From contig NZ_KB895541.1 in NCBI RefSeq assembly GCF_000374925.1, positions 1,366,122 to 1,430,121 of the forward strand: 64,000 nt of DNA, in the 5' to 3' direction. The notes beneath the pieces were generated by a model. It worked only from the letters and a program-made list of their open reading frames with translations. It did no database searches and was not told the DNA's origin. Each line of letters starts with the position of its first letter. The stretch's first letter is position 1. Source of the DNA: Arthrobacter sp. 131MFCol6.1 (GTDB lineage: Bacteria; Actinomycetota; Actinomycetes; Actinomycetales; Micrococcaceae). The translations under genes and the position numbers were made by a program. This document shows, one piece after another, positions 47,307 through 57,128 of this stretch.

Positions 47307-47687
47307 GCAGCGTCGGTGCAGGCAGCGTCAATCCAGGCAAGCAGCCAACGTGCCGGGGCTGATCCGATCGCCAGCATCCTGGCTCCTGAAACGATCCGTC
47401 CGATTGCGGCAGAAACAGGGTCTTTAGTGCATTTTGGGAGTCAATGCAGGGGCGTTGACTGGAAAGGTGCTCCAGGCAACTGTCCTGGAAGGACAGGTCT
47501 TGCAGACCCGGACCGACAACAAACCGCCGGCCATAGAGCCCGACGCGACCACCAAAGATGACACTCAGATCTCCCGGTGCCCTCACTGAGGATCGCGTCG
47601 GCAGACACGGAATCATGGGCCCCGGCAGCATGCCTGCACGGCCCGCCCCGGTGCCAGGGAAATCGATCTCCGTAAGGACCAAGTTTC
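47307..47687. other. Intergenic region before the His/Trp-rich secreted protein gene
   Basis: 381 bases with no supported gene. It has one small hairpin (CTGTCCT-GGA-AGGACAG at 47480-47496). A TTGACT hexamer lies upstream, but the -10 at 17 bases is weak. I see no riboswitch that I can name. Confidence 0.4.
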
Positions 47688-48077
47688 ATGAACAAGGCTA
47701 TTCGCATCATCGGAACAACCGCGGTGACCGCCGCACTGGGCCTTGGCGCCGGCGCCCTGCCTGCCAGCGCCGCCGCTACCATTTCCACCACCTCCGCCAG
47801 CTCCTGGAGCCAGTCCTCATTTGAGAACCGGCACCACATGCGGGACAACAACCGGCACGACACACGCAATGGCTGGTGGGACGGAGAGAACCGGTGGCAT
47901 GACAACGCCGACGGATGGGGTTGGCGCGACGACCATGGCAATTGGCGTGACGACAACGACCACCGCGGCTCGTGGACGGGCCGGGACGGCTGCCGGCATG
48001 ACAAGGACGGGTTCTGGGACCATAACGGAAACCGGCACGATAACAAGAAACACAACCACCACAGGAACCCTTGGTGA
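47688..48077 (+). CDS. Exported His/Asp/Trp/Asn-rich protein
   Basis: 129 residues. Sec signal peptide (IIGTTAVTAALGLGAGALPA-SAAA), then about 100 residues with very biased composition: repeats of WHDNADGWGWRDDHGNWRD and DGFWDHNGNRHDNKKH type, rich in His, Asp, Asn, Trp, Gly and Arg. There are one or no cysteines in the mature part. Low-complexity His/Asp clusters often bind divalent metals, but nothing here proves it. Start ATG 47688. No neighbour suggests a partner. Confidence 0.7.
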   Translation: MNKAIRIIGTTAVTAALGLGAGALPASAAATISTTSASSWSQSSFENRHHMRDNNRHDTRNGWWDGENRWHDNADGWGWRDDHGNWRDDNDHRGSWTGRDGCRHDKDGFWDHNGNRHDNKKHNHHRNPW

Positions 48078-48167
48078 CCGGTCACCACTGAAGGCCTCGA
48101 GAACGGGATCTATTGGGACGGCGGGAAACCCTGCCGTCACGTTCCCCGTTTCCCCACAGCGGGGTTG

Positions 48168-48665
48168 CTAATTCACCGGGGTGGCCCCGGCAGCGGCGCC
48201 CGGCTCGGCGCCCGTGACGATGGCCTTGGCCTCCGGCGAGGAGGACCTGGTTGCCAGCACCCTGACCACGGCCTGGAGCTCCTGGCGCAGCAGGTCGGGG
48301 TCAATGGGCGTGGCGGCGAGCACGGAACGTTCCATGTCGGCGGCCGCGGCAACCGCCTGGCGCCCCTGGTCAGTCAGCGACACCACGTGGCTGCGCCGGT
48401 CGGAGGTGCTGCGGTGCCGCGAAATGTGGCCGTGCGCTTCCAGCCGGCTCAGTGTCTTGCCCATCGTCTGGGCCTGGACCCGGACGAGTTGGGCCAATTG
48501 GGCTTGCGTCATCGGCCCATTCGCCGAGAGCACCTCCATGGCGATCACCCCGGCATGGGTCAGGCCAATGGCCCCCAATTTTTCGTTCCAGGAGTGTTCT
48601 ACAAGACGTGCTGCCGTGGACAATAGGCGGCCCGTGGGCCAGCGATCCATATCAGGCATACCCAA
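48168..48665 (-). CDS. MarR-family transcriptional regulator
   Basis: 165 residues with the winged helix-turn-helix of MarR: VLSANGPMTQAQLAQLVRVQ, TMGKTLSRLEAHGHISRHR, STSDRRSHVVSLTDQG. The start is ATG 48659 (MPDMDRWPTG) or the in-frame codon at 48665. It is divergent from the peroxiredoxin gene across about 95 bases, so redox- or phenolic-responsive control of that gene is plausible but only an inference. There is no cysteine in the usual OhrR position. Confidence 0.86.
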   Translation of the reverse strand: MGMPDMDRWPTGRLLSTAARLVEHSWNEKLGAIGLTHAGVIAMEVLSANGPMTQAQLAQLVRVQAQTMGKTLSRLEAHGHISRHRSTSDRRSHVVSLTDQGRQAVAAAADMERSVLAATPIDPDLLRQELQAVVRVLATRSSSPEAKAIVTGAEPGAAAGATPVN

Positions 48666-48760
48666 GAGTATAGCGAGCAGCGGATTCGTCCGGCGCCGAT
48701 CGCGTCACTACGCTGGATTACCACCCCCATTTCATGACGAACCTCACCAAGGAGACACCC

Positions 48761-49234
48761 GTGCCTGAGCGACTCACCGCCGGTGCCACAGCACCGGATT
48801 TCACCCTCAAGAATGCCGAAGGACAGGACGTCAGCCTGCGCGATTTCCGGGGCCGGAAGACCGTGATCTATTTCTACCCGGCGGCCGCCACGCCCGGATG
48901 CACCAAGCAGGCCTGCGATTTCCGGGATTCCCTCGGCGCACTACAGGCCGCTGGTTATGAGGTGGTGGGCATCTCGCCCGACCCCGTCGGGAAGCTTGCG
49001 GCGTTCGCGGCCGCCGAAGGGCTGAGCTTCCCGTTGCTCTCCGACGAGGACCACTCCGTCGCCGAGGCCTACGCGGCCTGGGGCGAAAAGAAAAACTACG
49101 GCAAGACCTACCAAGGCCTGATTCGCTCCACGATCGTCGTCGACGCCGACGGCCAGGTTGCCGTCGCGCAGTACAACGTCCGGGCCACCGGGCACGTCGC
49201 CAAACTTCGCCGGGACCTGAAACTCGACGCCTAA
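48761..49234 (+). CDS. bcp: Thiol peroxidase of the Bcp/PrxQ type
   Basis: Thioredoxin-dependent reduction of peroxides in the cytoplasm. 157 residues: APDFTLKNAEGQDVSLRDF, peroxidatic Cys in ATPGCTKQACDFRD with the resolving Cys five residues later, and the IRSTIVVDADGQV end. I choose GTG 48761 (VPERLTAG) because AAGGAG lies 7 bases upstream; ATG 48734 is in frame but has no such site. Divergent from the MarR gene. Confidence 0.92.
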   Translation: MPERLTAGATAPDFTLKNAEGQDVSLRDFRGRKTVIYFYPAAATPGCTKQACDFRDSLGALQAAGYEVVGISPDPVGKLAAFAAAEGLSFPLLSDEDHSVAEAYAAWGEKKNYGKTYQGLIRSTIVVDADGQVAVAQYNVRATGHVAKLRRDLKLDA

Positions 49235-49354
49235 TCCCCGGGCCTCTGCTCCGTCCGCCCGCGGGCAGCCGTTGCAACCAGCAAACCGGCAATAGGTACA
49301 ATAGAGCCTGGCGTCCGCCGCCGGGGTTCTTTCCCGGGACGACGACGGCGCCGC

Positions 49355-49436
49355 GCGCGAGTGGTGAAATTGGCAGACACGCAGGATTTAGGTTCCTGTG
49401 CCTTCGGGCGTGGGGGTTCAAGTCCCCCCTTGCGCA
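49355..49436 (+). tRNA. tRNA-Leu (TAG)
   Basis: 82 bases with a long variable arm: acceptor GCGCGAG/CTTGCGC, anticodon stem CAGGA/TCCTG with loop TTTAGGT (anticodon TAG), variable arm TGCCTTCGGGCG, T-arm GGGGGTTCAAGTCCCCC, discriminator A. Confidence 0.95.
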
Positions 49437-49442
49437 CAGAGA

Positions 49443-49468
49443 GAACCCCGGTCTTCGGACCGGGGTTC
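49443..49468 (+). terminator. Terminator after tRNA-Leu
   Basis: GAACCCCGGTC-TTCG-GACCGGGGTTC, a perfect 11-base stem with a UUCG tetraloop, followed by TTGTCG. Confidence 0.85.
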
Positions 49469-49673
49469 TTGTCGTTTCCGGCGCTGTTCCGGGTTTTTCC
49501 CGGAGTTTTGAAGCCGCCAAAAAGAATTTCACATCCGCACCCATCCGTTTCCTCCGAGCAGCCGAATACCCATTGAGACACCAACCAAGGGTCGGTGCCC
49601 AACAGTCGGGAAAGGGCCGCAGCGGCAAATATTCGCCGCCGGCAAACATCGGCACAACAAAGGAGAAACCGAA

Positions 49674-50351
49674 ATGCAGAACATCAAGCGCACCACGTTC
49701 GCCGTTGCAGGTATCGCAGCTGCCGCCATGCTCAGCCTCACTGCCTGTGGCGGATCCAGCGCCTCATCGGCCCCCGCCTCCCCGGCACCGTCCTCCGCAC
49801 CGGCGGAATCCAGCATGGCGTCGCCCTCCACGAGTGCCTCCGCCGCAGCCATGGATCCGGCCGCCAACCTCGTCGGCTCCGGCTGCGCCGCGTACGCCGC
49901 CCAGGTTCCCAGCGGTGCCGGTTCCGTCTCCGGCATGGCGCTTGACCCGGTAGCCACCGCGGCGTCCAACAACCCGATCCTCACCACCCTGACCGCCGCC
50001 GTTTCCGGCAAGCTCAACCCCAAGGTCAACCTGGTGGACACGCTCAACGGCAGCGAATTCACCGTCTTCGCCCCGACCGATGACGCCTTCAAGAAGATCG
50101 ATCCGGCCACGATCGAGGCCCTGAAGACGGACGACGCCACGTTGAGCAAGATCCTGACCTACCACGTGGTCCCCGGCAAGATCACCCCGGACCAGATCGT
50201 CGGCACCCACAAGACCGTTCAGGGCGGTTCGGTGACGGTCACCGGCACCAAGGATGCCCTCAAGGTTGACAGCGCCAACGTCGTCTGCGGCGGCGTCCAG
50301 ACCGCCAACGCCACTGTCTACATGGTCGACTCTGTCCTGATGCCCAAGTAG
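49674..50351 (+). CDS. Fasciclin-domain lipoprotein
   Basis: 225 residues. Signal peptide with lipobox LTACGGSS, a Ser/Ala/Pro linker of about 40 residues, then one fasciclin (FAS1) domain: [50 protein letters not shown], and [14 protein letters not shown]. Similar to mycobacterial MPT70/83-type surface proteins, which are adhesive or structural. Start ATG 49674 with AAAGGAG upstream. A strong terminator follows. Confidence 0.9.
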   Translation: MQNIKRTTFAVAGIAAAAMLSLTACGGSSASSAPASPAPSSAPAESSMASPSTSASAAAMDPAANLVGSGCAAYAAQVPSGAGSVSGMALDPVATAASNNPILTTLTAAVSGKLNPKVNLVDTLNGSEFTVFAPTDDAFKKIDPATIEALKTDDATLSKILTYHVVPGKITPDQIVGTHKTVQGGSVTVTGTKDALKVDSANVVCGGVQTANATVYMVDSVLMPK

Positions 50352-50408
50352 GCAGCCCTTTTGCACTCCTGCCCGGCTCCAGCCTGACTCCCTGGACCAC
50401 TAGGAGAA

Positions 50409-50448
50409 GCGGAGGCCCGCACCACCTGGTGCGGGCCTCCGCTTTTTT
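50409..50448 (+). terminator. Strong intrinsic terminator
   Basis: GCGGAGGCCCGCACCA-CC-TGGTGCGGGCCTCCGC followed by TTTTTT, after the fasciclin gene. Confidence 0.92.
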
Positions 50449-50563
50449 GCGCTGCCGTGCGCCGTGCGGCGGTGTGCCACAAGAGCTGGCGGACCCGGCC
50501 GTCAACTAGACTGGGGCTGGTCCGCAGCCGGCGGACCATCCAGTTCCCAGAGGTGATTCTCGA

Positions 50564-52249
50564 GTGCCCAGCAGTACAGTGCCCAGCAGGACAGTGCGGC
50601 GGATTGCCGCCAGCATCGGGGCCGCCCTCCTTGTCCTGCCGCTCGCGTCCTGCACGGGCAGCCTCGGCCCGGCACCCAGTTCCCCCACCGCCTCTGCCAC
50701 CGCCAGCGCGGCCCCTGCCGCGGTTTTCACCTTCGGCACCGGCTCGGAGCCGCTCGGGCTCGATCCTGCCCTGGTCTCCGACGTCGAGTCCTACCGCGTC
50801 ACCCGGCAGGTACTGGAAGGCCTCGTCGGCGTAGACCAGACCACCGGCCAGCCCACGCCACTGCTGGCCACCGAATGGTCCCAGAGCGATGAAGGCCGGA
50901 CCTACGAGTTCAAGCTGCGCGGCAACGTTAAATTCCAGGACGGGACGCCGTTCGATGCCGCCGCGGTCTGCACCAACTTCAACCGCTGGTTCCACTTCTC
51001 ACCGGCCCTCCGCGAACAAGCCACCGGCACCACTTTCAAGGGCGTCTTCAAGGCCCATGCGGACCAGGCGCCGCTGTCCATATACAAGAACTGCACCGCC
51101 GTTGCGCCGGACAATGTGCGGATCGGCCTCACCCAGCCCTTCACGGGTTTTCTCCAGGCCCTCACCCTCCCGGCCTTCGCGATCTCTTCGCCCAAGGCCC
51201 TCGCCGCGGAGAACGCCGACATCCTGAACCAGAGCCGGGGCGGGCAGCCGGTGTCCGCCTACGGCCTCCACCCGGTAGGCACCGGGCCGTACGTTTTCGA
51301 CTCGTGGGACTCGGGCAGCGTCTCCCTGGCCAGCAACAAGGACTACTGGGGGGACAAGGGACAGATCGGGACCATCAAATTCGTGACCTACGATCACCCG
51401 CAGACCCGGATGCAGGCGCTCCTGGACGGCAAGATCGACGCCTACGACGCCGTCACCGTAGGAAACTTCGACCAACTGGTCAAGAGCGGAAAGCAGATCA
51501 TCCAACGGGACCCGTTCTCCGTGATGTACCTGGGCATGAACCAGCAAGTCCCCATCCTGCAGAACCTCAAGGTGCGCCAGGCGATTGAAATGGCGCTGGA
51601 CAAGGACACGCTGATCCGCCGGTTCTTCATCGACAACACGGCCCAGGCGTCCCAGTTCGTTCCGCCCAAGCTCAGCGGCTTCAACAACAATGCCGCGGCG
51701 CTCGGCTACAACCCAGGCAAGGCCAAGGAACTCCTGGCCGAGGCCGGCTACAAGGGCGAGGAGCTGAAGTTCTACTATCCGCTCAACGTCACGCGGCCCT
51801 ACCTGCCGACGCCGGAAAAGGTGTACGCCGAAATCAGCCGGCAACTGACCGCCGTCGGGCTCAACGTCAAGCCCGTACCGGTGGACTGGGCTGACGGCTA
51901 CCTGCAGAAGGTCACCTCCCCGGGCGACCACGCCCTGCACCTGCTGGGCTGGAACGGCTCGTATTCGGACCCCGACAATTTCGTGGGCCCGCTCTTCGGC
52001 GAGAACACCGGCGAATTCGGTTACCAGGATCCCCAGGTCTTCTCCAAGATCGCCCGGGCCCGGGGCCTGCCGGACGGCAAGGACCGCACCGAGGAGTACC
52101 AGACCATCAACGGACAGATCGCGGCCACGGTGCCCGCGGTTCCCATTGCCTTCCCGATCTCGGCCCTGGCGCTCTCGGACCGGGTGCTGAAGTACCCGGC
52201 GTCGCCGGTGCTGAACGAAGTTTTCACAAAGGTCGAGCTAAGGCCTTGA
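50564..52249 (+). CDS. ABC transporter solute-binding lipoprotein, family 5 (peptide type)
   Basis: 561 residues. Signal with lipobox PLASCTG, then the SBP_bac_5 fold: FGTGSEPLGLDPALVSD, VTRQVLEGLVGVDQTTG, LATEWSQSDEGRTYEFKLR, FQDGTPFDAAAVC, PVGTGPYVFDSWDSG, VRQAIEMALDKDTLI. Binds oligopeptides or similar solutes at the cell surface. No permease or ATPase gene is nearby, so it is an orphan binding protein in this window. Start GTG 50564 (VPSSTVPSRTV) with AGAGGTGA upstream; a second GTG at 50579 is possible. Confidence 0.9.
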   Translation: MPSSTVPSRTVRRIAASIGAALLVLPLASCTGSLGPAPSSPTASATASAAPAAVFTFGTGSEPLGLDPALVSDVESYRVTRQVLEGLVGVDQTTGQPTPLLATEWSQSDEGRTYEFKLRGNVKFQDGTPFDAAAVCTNFNRWFHFSPALREQATGTTFKGVFKAHADQAPLSIYKNCTAVAPDNVRIGLTQPFTGFLQALTLPAFAISSPKALAAENADILNQSRGGQPVSAYGLHPVGTGPYVFDSWDSGSVSLASNKDYWGDKGQIGTIKFVTYDHPQTRMQALLDGKIDAYDAVTVGNFDQLVKSGKQIIQRDPFSVMYLGMNQQVPILQNLKVRQAIEMALDKDTLIRRFFIDNTAQASQFVPPKLSGFNNNAAALGYNPGKAKELLAEAGYKGEELKFYYPLNVTRPYLPTPEKVYAEISRQLTAVGLNVKPVPVDWADGYLQKVTSPGDHALHLLGWNGSYSDPDNFVGPLFGENTGEFGYQDPQVFSKIARARGLPDGKDRTEEYQTINGQIAATVPAVPIAFPISALALSDRVLKYPASPVLNEVFTKVELRP

Positions 52250-52327
52250 CGCCCGGGGCCAATTTCAGTTAGTGGGCGGTGCGGGATATTCTGTGACAGC
52301 CAGAGCCGCTGCTATCGGAGACTGATT

Positions 52328-53830
52328 GTGACTTTCATTTCCAAGACCCAACACGCCGACGTCGTACTGATTGGCGGCGGCATCATGAGCGCCACGCTCG
52401 GCGCCTTCATCAAGCAGCTTGAGCCGAACTGGACCATCTCGCTCTTTGAGCGGCTGGACGAGCCGGGACTGGAAAGCTCCGACCCGTGGAACAACGCCGG
52501 CACCGGACATGCCGCCCTGTGTGAGCTTAATTACTCCCCCGCAGCCAAAGACGGCTCGGTGGACCCCGGCAAGGCCCTGAACATCAACGAGCAGTTCCAG
52601 CTGTCCCGCCAGTTCTGGTCCCACCTCGTCTCGAACTCGCTGATCGGCTCCCCCAAGGGCTTCATCAACACCGTTCCGCACATGAGCTTCGTGATCGGCG
52701 AGGACCACACCAAGTTCCTCCGCACCCGCTACGAGGCACTCAAGCCGAACCCGCTGTTCCGTTCGATGGAGTATTCCGAGGACCACGCGCAGATCGCCAA
52801 GTGGGCCCCGCTGATCGTCAAGGGCCGCGACCCCAAGCAGCGCGTCGCGGCAACCCGCGCCGTCGAGGGCACCGACGTCGACTTTGGCGCCCTGACCCGC
52901 GAGCTGACCACATACCTGGGCAACAACGGCGTGGAGATCAACTACGGCCACAACGTCAGCGACATCAAGCGCGCGTCCGGCGGCGGCTGGGACCTGTCGC
53001 TGAAGCACGCCAAGAGCGGCGAGCACGGCTCCATCCACGCCAAGTTCGTGTTTGTCGGCGCCGGCGGCGGGGCACTGCACCTGCTGCAGGCCTCCGGCAT
53101 CCCGGAAGGCAAGGGGTTTGGCGGTTTCCCGGTCTCCGGCCAGTTCTTCCGCTGCACCGACGAGACCATCGCTGCCCAGCACAGCGCGAAGGTCTACGGC
53201 CAGGCGTCTGTCGGCGCCCCGCCCATGTCCGTGCCGCACCTGGATACCCGCTACGTCAAGGGCAAGCGGTCCCTGCTGTTCGGCCCGTACGCCGGCTTCT
53301 CCACGAACTTCCTCAAGAGCGGCTCCTACCTGGACCTGCCCCTGTCCATCCGCCCCTCCAACATCATCCCGATGCTGGCCGTGGCCAAGGACAACATGGA
53401 CCTCACCGCCTACCTGATCAAGGAAGTCGCCAAGCGCCACGGCGACAAAGTCGAGGCCCTGCGGGAGTACTACCCCGAGGCCAAGGACGGCGACTGGGAG
53501 CTCATCACCGCCGGCCAGCGGGTCCAGATCATCAAGAAGGACCCGAAGAAGGGCGGCGTGCTGCAGTTCGGCACCGAGGTCATCGCCGGACGCGACGGCA
53601 CCATCGGCGCCCTGCTCGGCGCATCCCCCGGCGCGTCCACCGCTGTGCCGATCATGATCGAACTGCTCCAGAAGTCCTTCCCGAAGAACTTCAAGGGCTG
53701 GCAGTCCAAGCTCAAGGACATGATGCCCGGCTACGGTGTCAAGCTCAACGACAACCCTGAGCTCGCCGCCAAGCTGGAGGCCGAGACGGCCAAGACGCTG
53801 CAACTCGAACAGGTCACCGCCAGCAACTAA
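52328..53830 (+). CDS. mqo: Malate:quinone oxidoreductase
   Basis: FAD enzyme on the inner face of the membrane that oxidises malate to oxaloacetate and passes electrons to quinone. 500 residues: FAD-binding [67 protein letters not shown], and [13 protein letters not shown]. The length is typical. The start is GTG 52328 ([11 protein letters not shown]) after CGGAGA. Stands alone between the binding-protein and RND genes. Confidence 0.96.
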   Translation: MTFISKTQHADVVLIGGGIMSATLGAFIKQLEPNWTISLFERLDEPGLESSDPWNNAGTGHAALCELNYSPAAKDGSVDPGKALNINEQFQLSRQFWSHLVSNSLIGSPKGFINTVPHMSFVIGEDHTKFLRTRYEALKPNPLFRSMEYSEDHAQIAKWAPLIVKGRDPKQRVAATRAVEGTDVDFGALTRELTTYLGNNGVEINYGHNVSDIKRASGGGWDLSLKHAKSGEHGSIHAKFVFVGAGGGALHLLQASGIPEGKGFGGFPVSGQFFRCTDETIAAQHSAKVYGQASVGAPPMSVPHLDTRYVKGKRSLLFGPYAGFSTNFLKSGSYLDLPLSIRPSNIIPMLAVAKDNMDLTAYLIKEVAKRHGDKVEALREYYPEAKDGDWELITAGQRVQIIKKDPKKGGVLQFGTEVIAGRDGTIGALLGASPGASTAVPIMIELLQKSFPKNFKGWQSKLKDMMPGYGVKLNDNPELAAKLEAETAKTLQLEQVTASN

Positions 53831-53948
53831 GCCGGGGCCCGGCCGCGGCTGGTTTACACTGCTGGTTTGGGACCGCTGCAACCCGTGACGTCCCCGTTTT
53901 TTGATGTCCCGTAGTGCAGGACGCCCCGACCCACCAGGAGACCATGAG

Positions 53949-56900
53949 ATGTTCCGGCTCGCAAAGCTGTCTCTCGCCAACCGGGCCCTGATCGCGCTGA
54001 TCACGGTGTTCGCTTGCGTTTTCGGCGTGATCACGATGTCCTCGCTGAAGCAGGAGCTCATCCCCTCCATCGAGTTCCCGCAGATCACCGTGATCTCCTC
54101 GATGCCCGGCGCGTCGCCGGAAGTCGTGGACAAGCAGATCAGTGCCCCGTTGGAAAAGGCGCTGAACAGCGTCGAGGGGCTGGAGTCGACGTCGTCAACG
54201 TCCCGGAACGGGGTTTCGCAGATCTCCCTGGCGTTCACCTACGGCTCCAACCTGGACCGGGCCCGGAACCAGATCGACCGCGCCATCTCCAACGCCAAGC
54301 AGGCCCTGCCGAAGGACGTCCAGCCGCAGGCGATCGCCGGGAGCATCAGCGACTTCCCGATCGTCTTCCTGGCCGTCTCCTCGGACAAGCCGCTCAGTGA
54401 ACTCAACGCCGATCTCGCCCGGCTCAGCGTCCCTGCGCTGCAGAAGCTCGACGGCGTGCGCGGCGCCGACGTGACCGGCGGCGCCACGCAGCACATCCAG
54501 ATCCTGCCGCGGCCTCGAGACCTGGCGGCATCGGGCGCGAGCCTCCAGTCCATAAGCGACGCGTTGAAGAACAACGGCGCATTGGTTCCGGCCGGCACCA
54601 TCGAGGAACAGGGCAAGACCCTCTCGCTGCAGATCGGCAGCCCGGTGGACTCCCTCGACGCGATCAAGGCCCTCCCCCTGGGCGCGGCCCGCGATGCGGC
54701 GACGATCGGCAGCGTGGCGGATGTCAGCCTGGTCGAGGACGCCCGCACGTCAATCACGCGGACGAACGGCAAGGAAACCCTCGCCCTGTCCGTGACCAAG
54801 AAGCCCGAGGGCGACACAGTCGCGATCTCCCACGCGGTCAAGGACGCCATCCCGCAGCTTGAGGCCGAGCTTGGCTCCAATGCCAAATTCACCCCGGTCT
54901 TCGACCAGGCGCCGTTCATCGAGAAGTCCATCAAGGACCTCACCACCGAGGGCCTGCTGGGACTGGGCTTCGCCGTCCTGGTGATCCTGGTGTTTCTGAT
55001 GTCCGTACGCGCGACCCTGGTGACGGCCGTGTCCATCCCGCTGTCCCTGCTGATCACGTTCATCGGGCTCTCGGCCACCGGCTACTCGCTCAACATCCTC
55101 ACTCTTGGCGCGCTCACCATCGCAATCGGACGCGTCGTGGACGACTCGATCGTGGTCATCGAAAACATCAAACGGCACCTGAGCTACGGCGAGGACAAGA
55201 TCACCGCGATCGGGACCGCCATCCGCGAAGTCGCCGGCGCCATCACGGCGTCCACCCTGACCACCGTGGCCGTCTTCCTGCCCATCGCCTTCGTCGGCGA
55301 CCTGGCCGGCGCGCTGTTCCGGCCGTTCGCTCTGACAGTGACCATCGCCCTGCTCTCCTCGCTGCTGGTCTCGCTGACCATCGTGCCGGTCCTTGCCTAC
55401 TGGTTCCTGCGCGCACCCGCCGTCACTGGCTCGCCGGCTTCTGCCGCTGGCATTGCCACCAAGGCGCACGAGGCCGAGCAGAGCACGCTCCTGCAGCGCG
55501 GCTACCTGCCTGTCCTGTCCGGCACGCAGCGGCACCCAGTCCTCACCCTGGTCGCCGCGGCCCTCGTGCTTGCCGGCACCGTGGCGATGTCCCCGCTGCT
55601 CGCCACCGACCTCCTAGGCCGCTCCGGCGAGAACAGCATGACCGTCAAGCAGGCCCTGCCTGCAGGGACCAGCCTCGACGAAGCCAGTGCCTCGGCGATC
55701 CGCGTCGAGGACACGCTGCGGGGCATCGACGGAATCAAGGACGTCCAAGCCACCACCGGCAACGCCCAGACCGGCTTCTCGGCCCTGCTCTCCTCCGGCG
55801 CGTCGAATTCGACGTTCACCGTGGTGACGGACGAGAAAGCCAACCAGGGCAAGCTCCAGGAGACCGTCCGCAGGGAACTCTCCAAGCTCGGCGACGCCGG
55901 AAAGATCACGGTCGGTTCCCAGCAGGGCGGCTTCGGCACTTCGTCAACCGTGGACATCACCCTCAAGGCCGCCAGCACCGCCGATCTCCAGACCGCCAGT
56001 GACGCGATGGTCAAGGCCATGGACGGTGTCCCGGGCAGCAGCGAGGTGGCCACCAACCTGGCCGCCAGCCAGCCGGTGGTCCAGGTCAAGGTGGACCGCG
56101 CCAAGGCCGTCGCGGCCGGCCTGAACGAGGAGCGCGTGGCCGGGGTTCTGGCCGCCACGATCAGCCCAATTCCCGCCGGCACGATCCGCATCGACACCAA
56201 CGACTTCCCGGTCCGGATTGGCGAGGGCACCCGCTTCACGAGCATCGAGGCCGTCCGGGACATCCCGCTCCCGACGGCGGCCGGCGCCGTCCCGCTCGGC
56301 AGCATCGCCTCGGTGGAGCAGGTGGACGTCCCCGTCTCCATCACCGCCAGCAACGGCCAGCGCACCGCGCGGGTCTCGGTGACGCCGTCGGGCTCCAACC
56401 TCGGCGCGGTCAGCACCGAGGTGCAGAACCGGCTCAAGTCAGTCCAGCTGCCGCCCGGGGTGACCGCCACGATCGGCGGCGCCACGACGCAGCAGGCCGA
56501 TTCGTTCCGCCAGCTCGGACTCGCGCTGCTGGCAGCCATCGCGATCGTCTACGTGATCATGGTGGCTGCGTTCAAGTCGCTCGTGCAGCCGCTGATTCTG
56601 CTGGTCTCCGTCCCGTTCGCCGCGACAGGCGCAATCGCCCTGCTCGTGGTGACCGGCGTGCCGTTGGGCCTGCCGTCCCTGATCGGCATGTTGATGCTCG
56701 TGGGCATCGTGGTCACCAACGCGATCGTGCTGATCGACCTCATCAACCAGTACCGCCAGCCGCGCAACGGCGAACCCGGGATGAACGTGGCGGACGCCAT
56801 CACGCACGGCGCCCGCCAGCGCCTCCGCCCCATCCTCATGACGGCGCTCGCCACGGTGTTCGCCCTGACACCAATGGCGCTGGGACTGACTGGCGGCGGC

Positions 56901-57128
56901 GGCTTCATCTCCCAGCCCCTGGCGATCGTAGTGATCGGCGGCCTGATCTCCTCCACGGCCCTCACACTCATCCTGGTCCCGGTGCTGTACCGGCTCGTGG
57001 AAGGCCGGCGCGAGCGCAGGGCGCTACAGAAGCCGCTGCGCCGCGGACGCCATTCCGGGCCGGCCGTGGCCGAAGACTTCCCCGACGACTTCCCCGAAGA
57101 CGCTCCCCTGCCAACCGGTTCGCACTAG
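53949..57128 (+). CDS. RND-superfamily efflux permease (AcrB/HAE1-like)
   Basis: 1059 residues in the two-fold layout of AcrB-like transporters: first membrane segment at residues 11-30, a large outer loop (SMPGASPEVVDKQI, SLAFTYGSNLDRARNQI), six-span bundle with IAIGRVVDDSIVVIENIKRH, a second bundle after a second outer loop, with IGMLMLVGIVVTNAIVLID. The proton-relay Asp pair is visible as VVDDS. No adaptor or outer-membrane partner is present, as expected in a single-membrane actinobacterium. Start ATG 53949 (MFRLAKLSL) with AGGAG upstream. Its stop shares the palindrome CTAG with the stop of the convergent synthetase gene. Substrate unknown. Confidence 0.88.
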   Translation: MFRLAKLSLANRALIALITVFACVFGVITMSSLKQELIPSIEFPQITVISSMPGASPEVVDKQISAPLEKALNSVEGLESTSSTSRNGVSQISLAFTYGSNLDRARNQIDRAISNAKQALPKDVQPQAIAGSISDFPIVFLAVSSDKPLSELNADLARLSVPALQKLDGVRGADVTGGATQHIQILPRPRDLAASGASLQSISDALKNNGALVPAGTIEEQGKTLSLQIGSPVDSLDAIKALPLGAARDAATIGSVADVSLVEDARTSITRTNGKETLALSVTKKPEGDTVAISHAVKDAIPQLEAELGSNAKFTPVFDQAPFIEKSIKDLTTEGLLGLGFAVLVILVFLMSVRATLVTAVSIPLSLLITFIGLSATGYSLNILTLGALTIAIGRVVDDSIVVIENIKRHLSYGEDKITAIGTAIREVAGAITASTLTTVAVFLPIAFVGDLAGALFRPFALTVTIALLSSLLVSLTIVPVLAYWFLRAPAVTGSPASAAGIATKAHEAEQSTLLQRGYLPVLSGTQRHPVLTLVAAALVLAGTVAMSPLLATDLLGRSGENSMTVKQALPAGTSLDEASASAIRVEDTLRGIDGIKDVQATTGNAQTGFSALLSSGASNSTFTVVTDEKANQGKLQETVRRELSKLGDAGKITVGSQQGGFGTSSTVDITLKAASTADLQTASDAMVKAMDGVPGSSEVATNLAASQPVVQVKVDRAKAVAAGLNEERVAGVLAATISPIPAGTIRIDTNDFPVRIGEGTRFTSIEAVRDIPLPTAAGAVPLGSIASVEQVDVPVSITASNGQRTARVSVTPSGSNLGAVSTEVQNRLKSVQLPPGVTATIGGATTQQADSFRQLGLALLAAIAIVYVIMVAAFKSLVQPLILLVSVPFAATGAIALLVVTGVPLGLPSLIGMLMLVGIVVTNAIVLIDLINQYRQPRNGEPGMNVADAITHGARQRLRPILMTALATVFALTPMALGLTGGGGFISQPLAIVVIGGLISSTALTLILVPVLYRLVEGRRERRALQKPLRRGRHSGPAVAEDFPDDFPEDAPLPTGSH

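Noticed and set aside
47307..47687. A cyclic-di-AMP or other known riboswitch before the secreted protein gene
   Set aside because: None of the conserved core sequences I know for ydaO, cobalamin, SAM or TPP elements is present.
39166..48100. Integrase, transposase or attachment repeats near tRNA-Lys
   Set aside because: No such protein motifs and no copy of the tRNA 3' end were found by eye.
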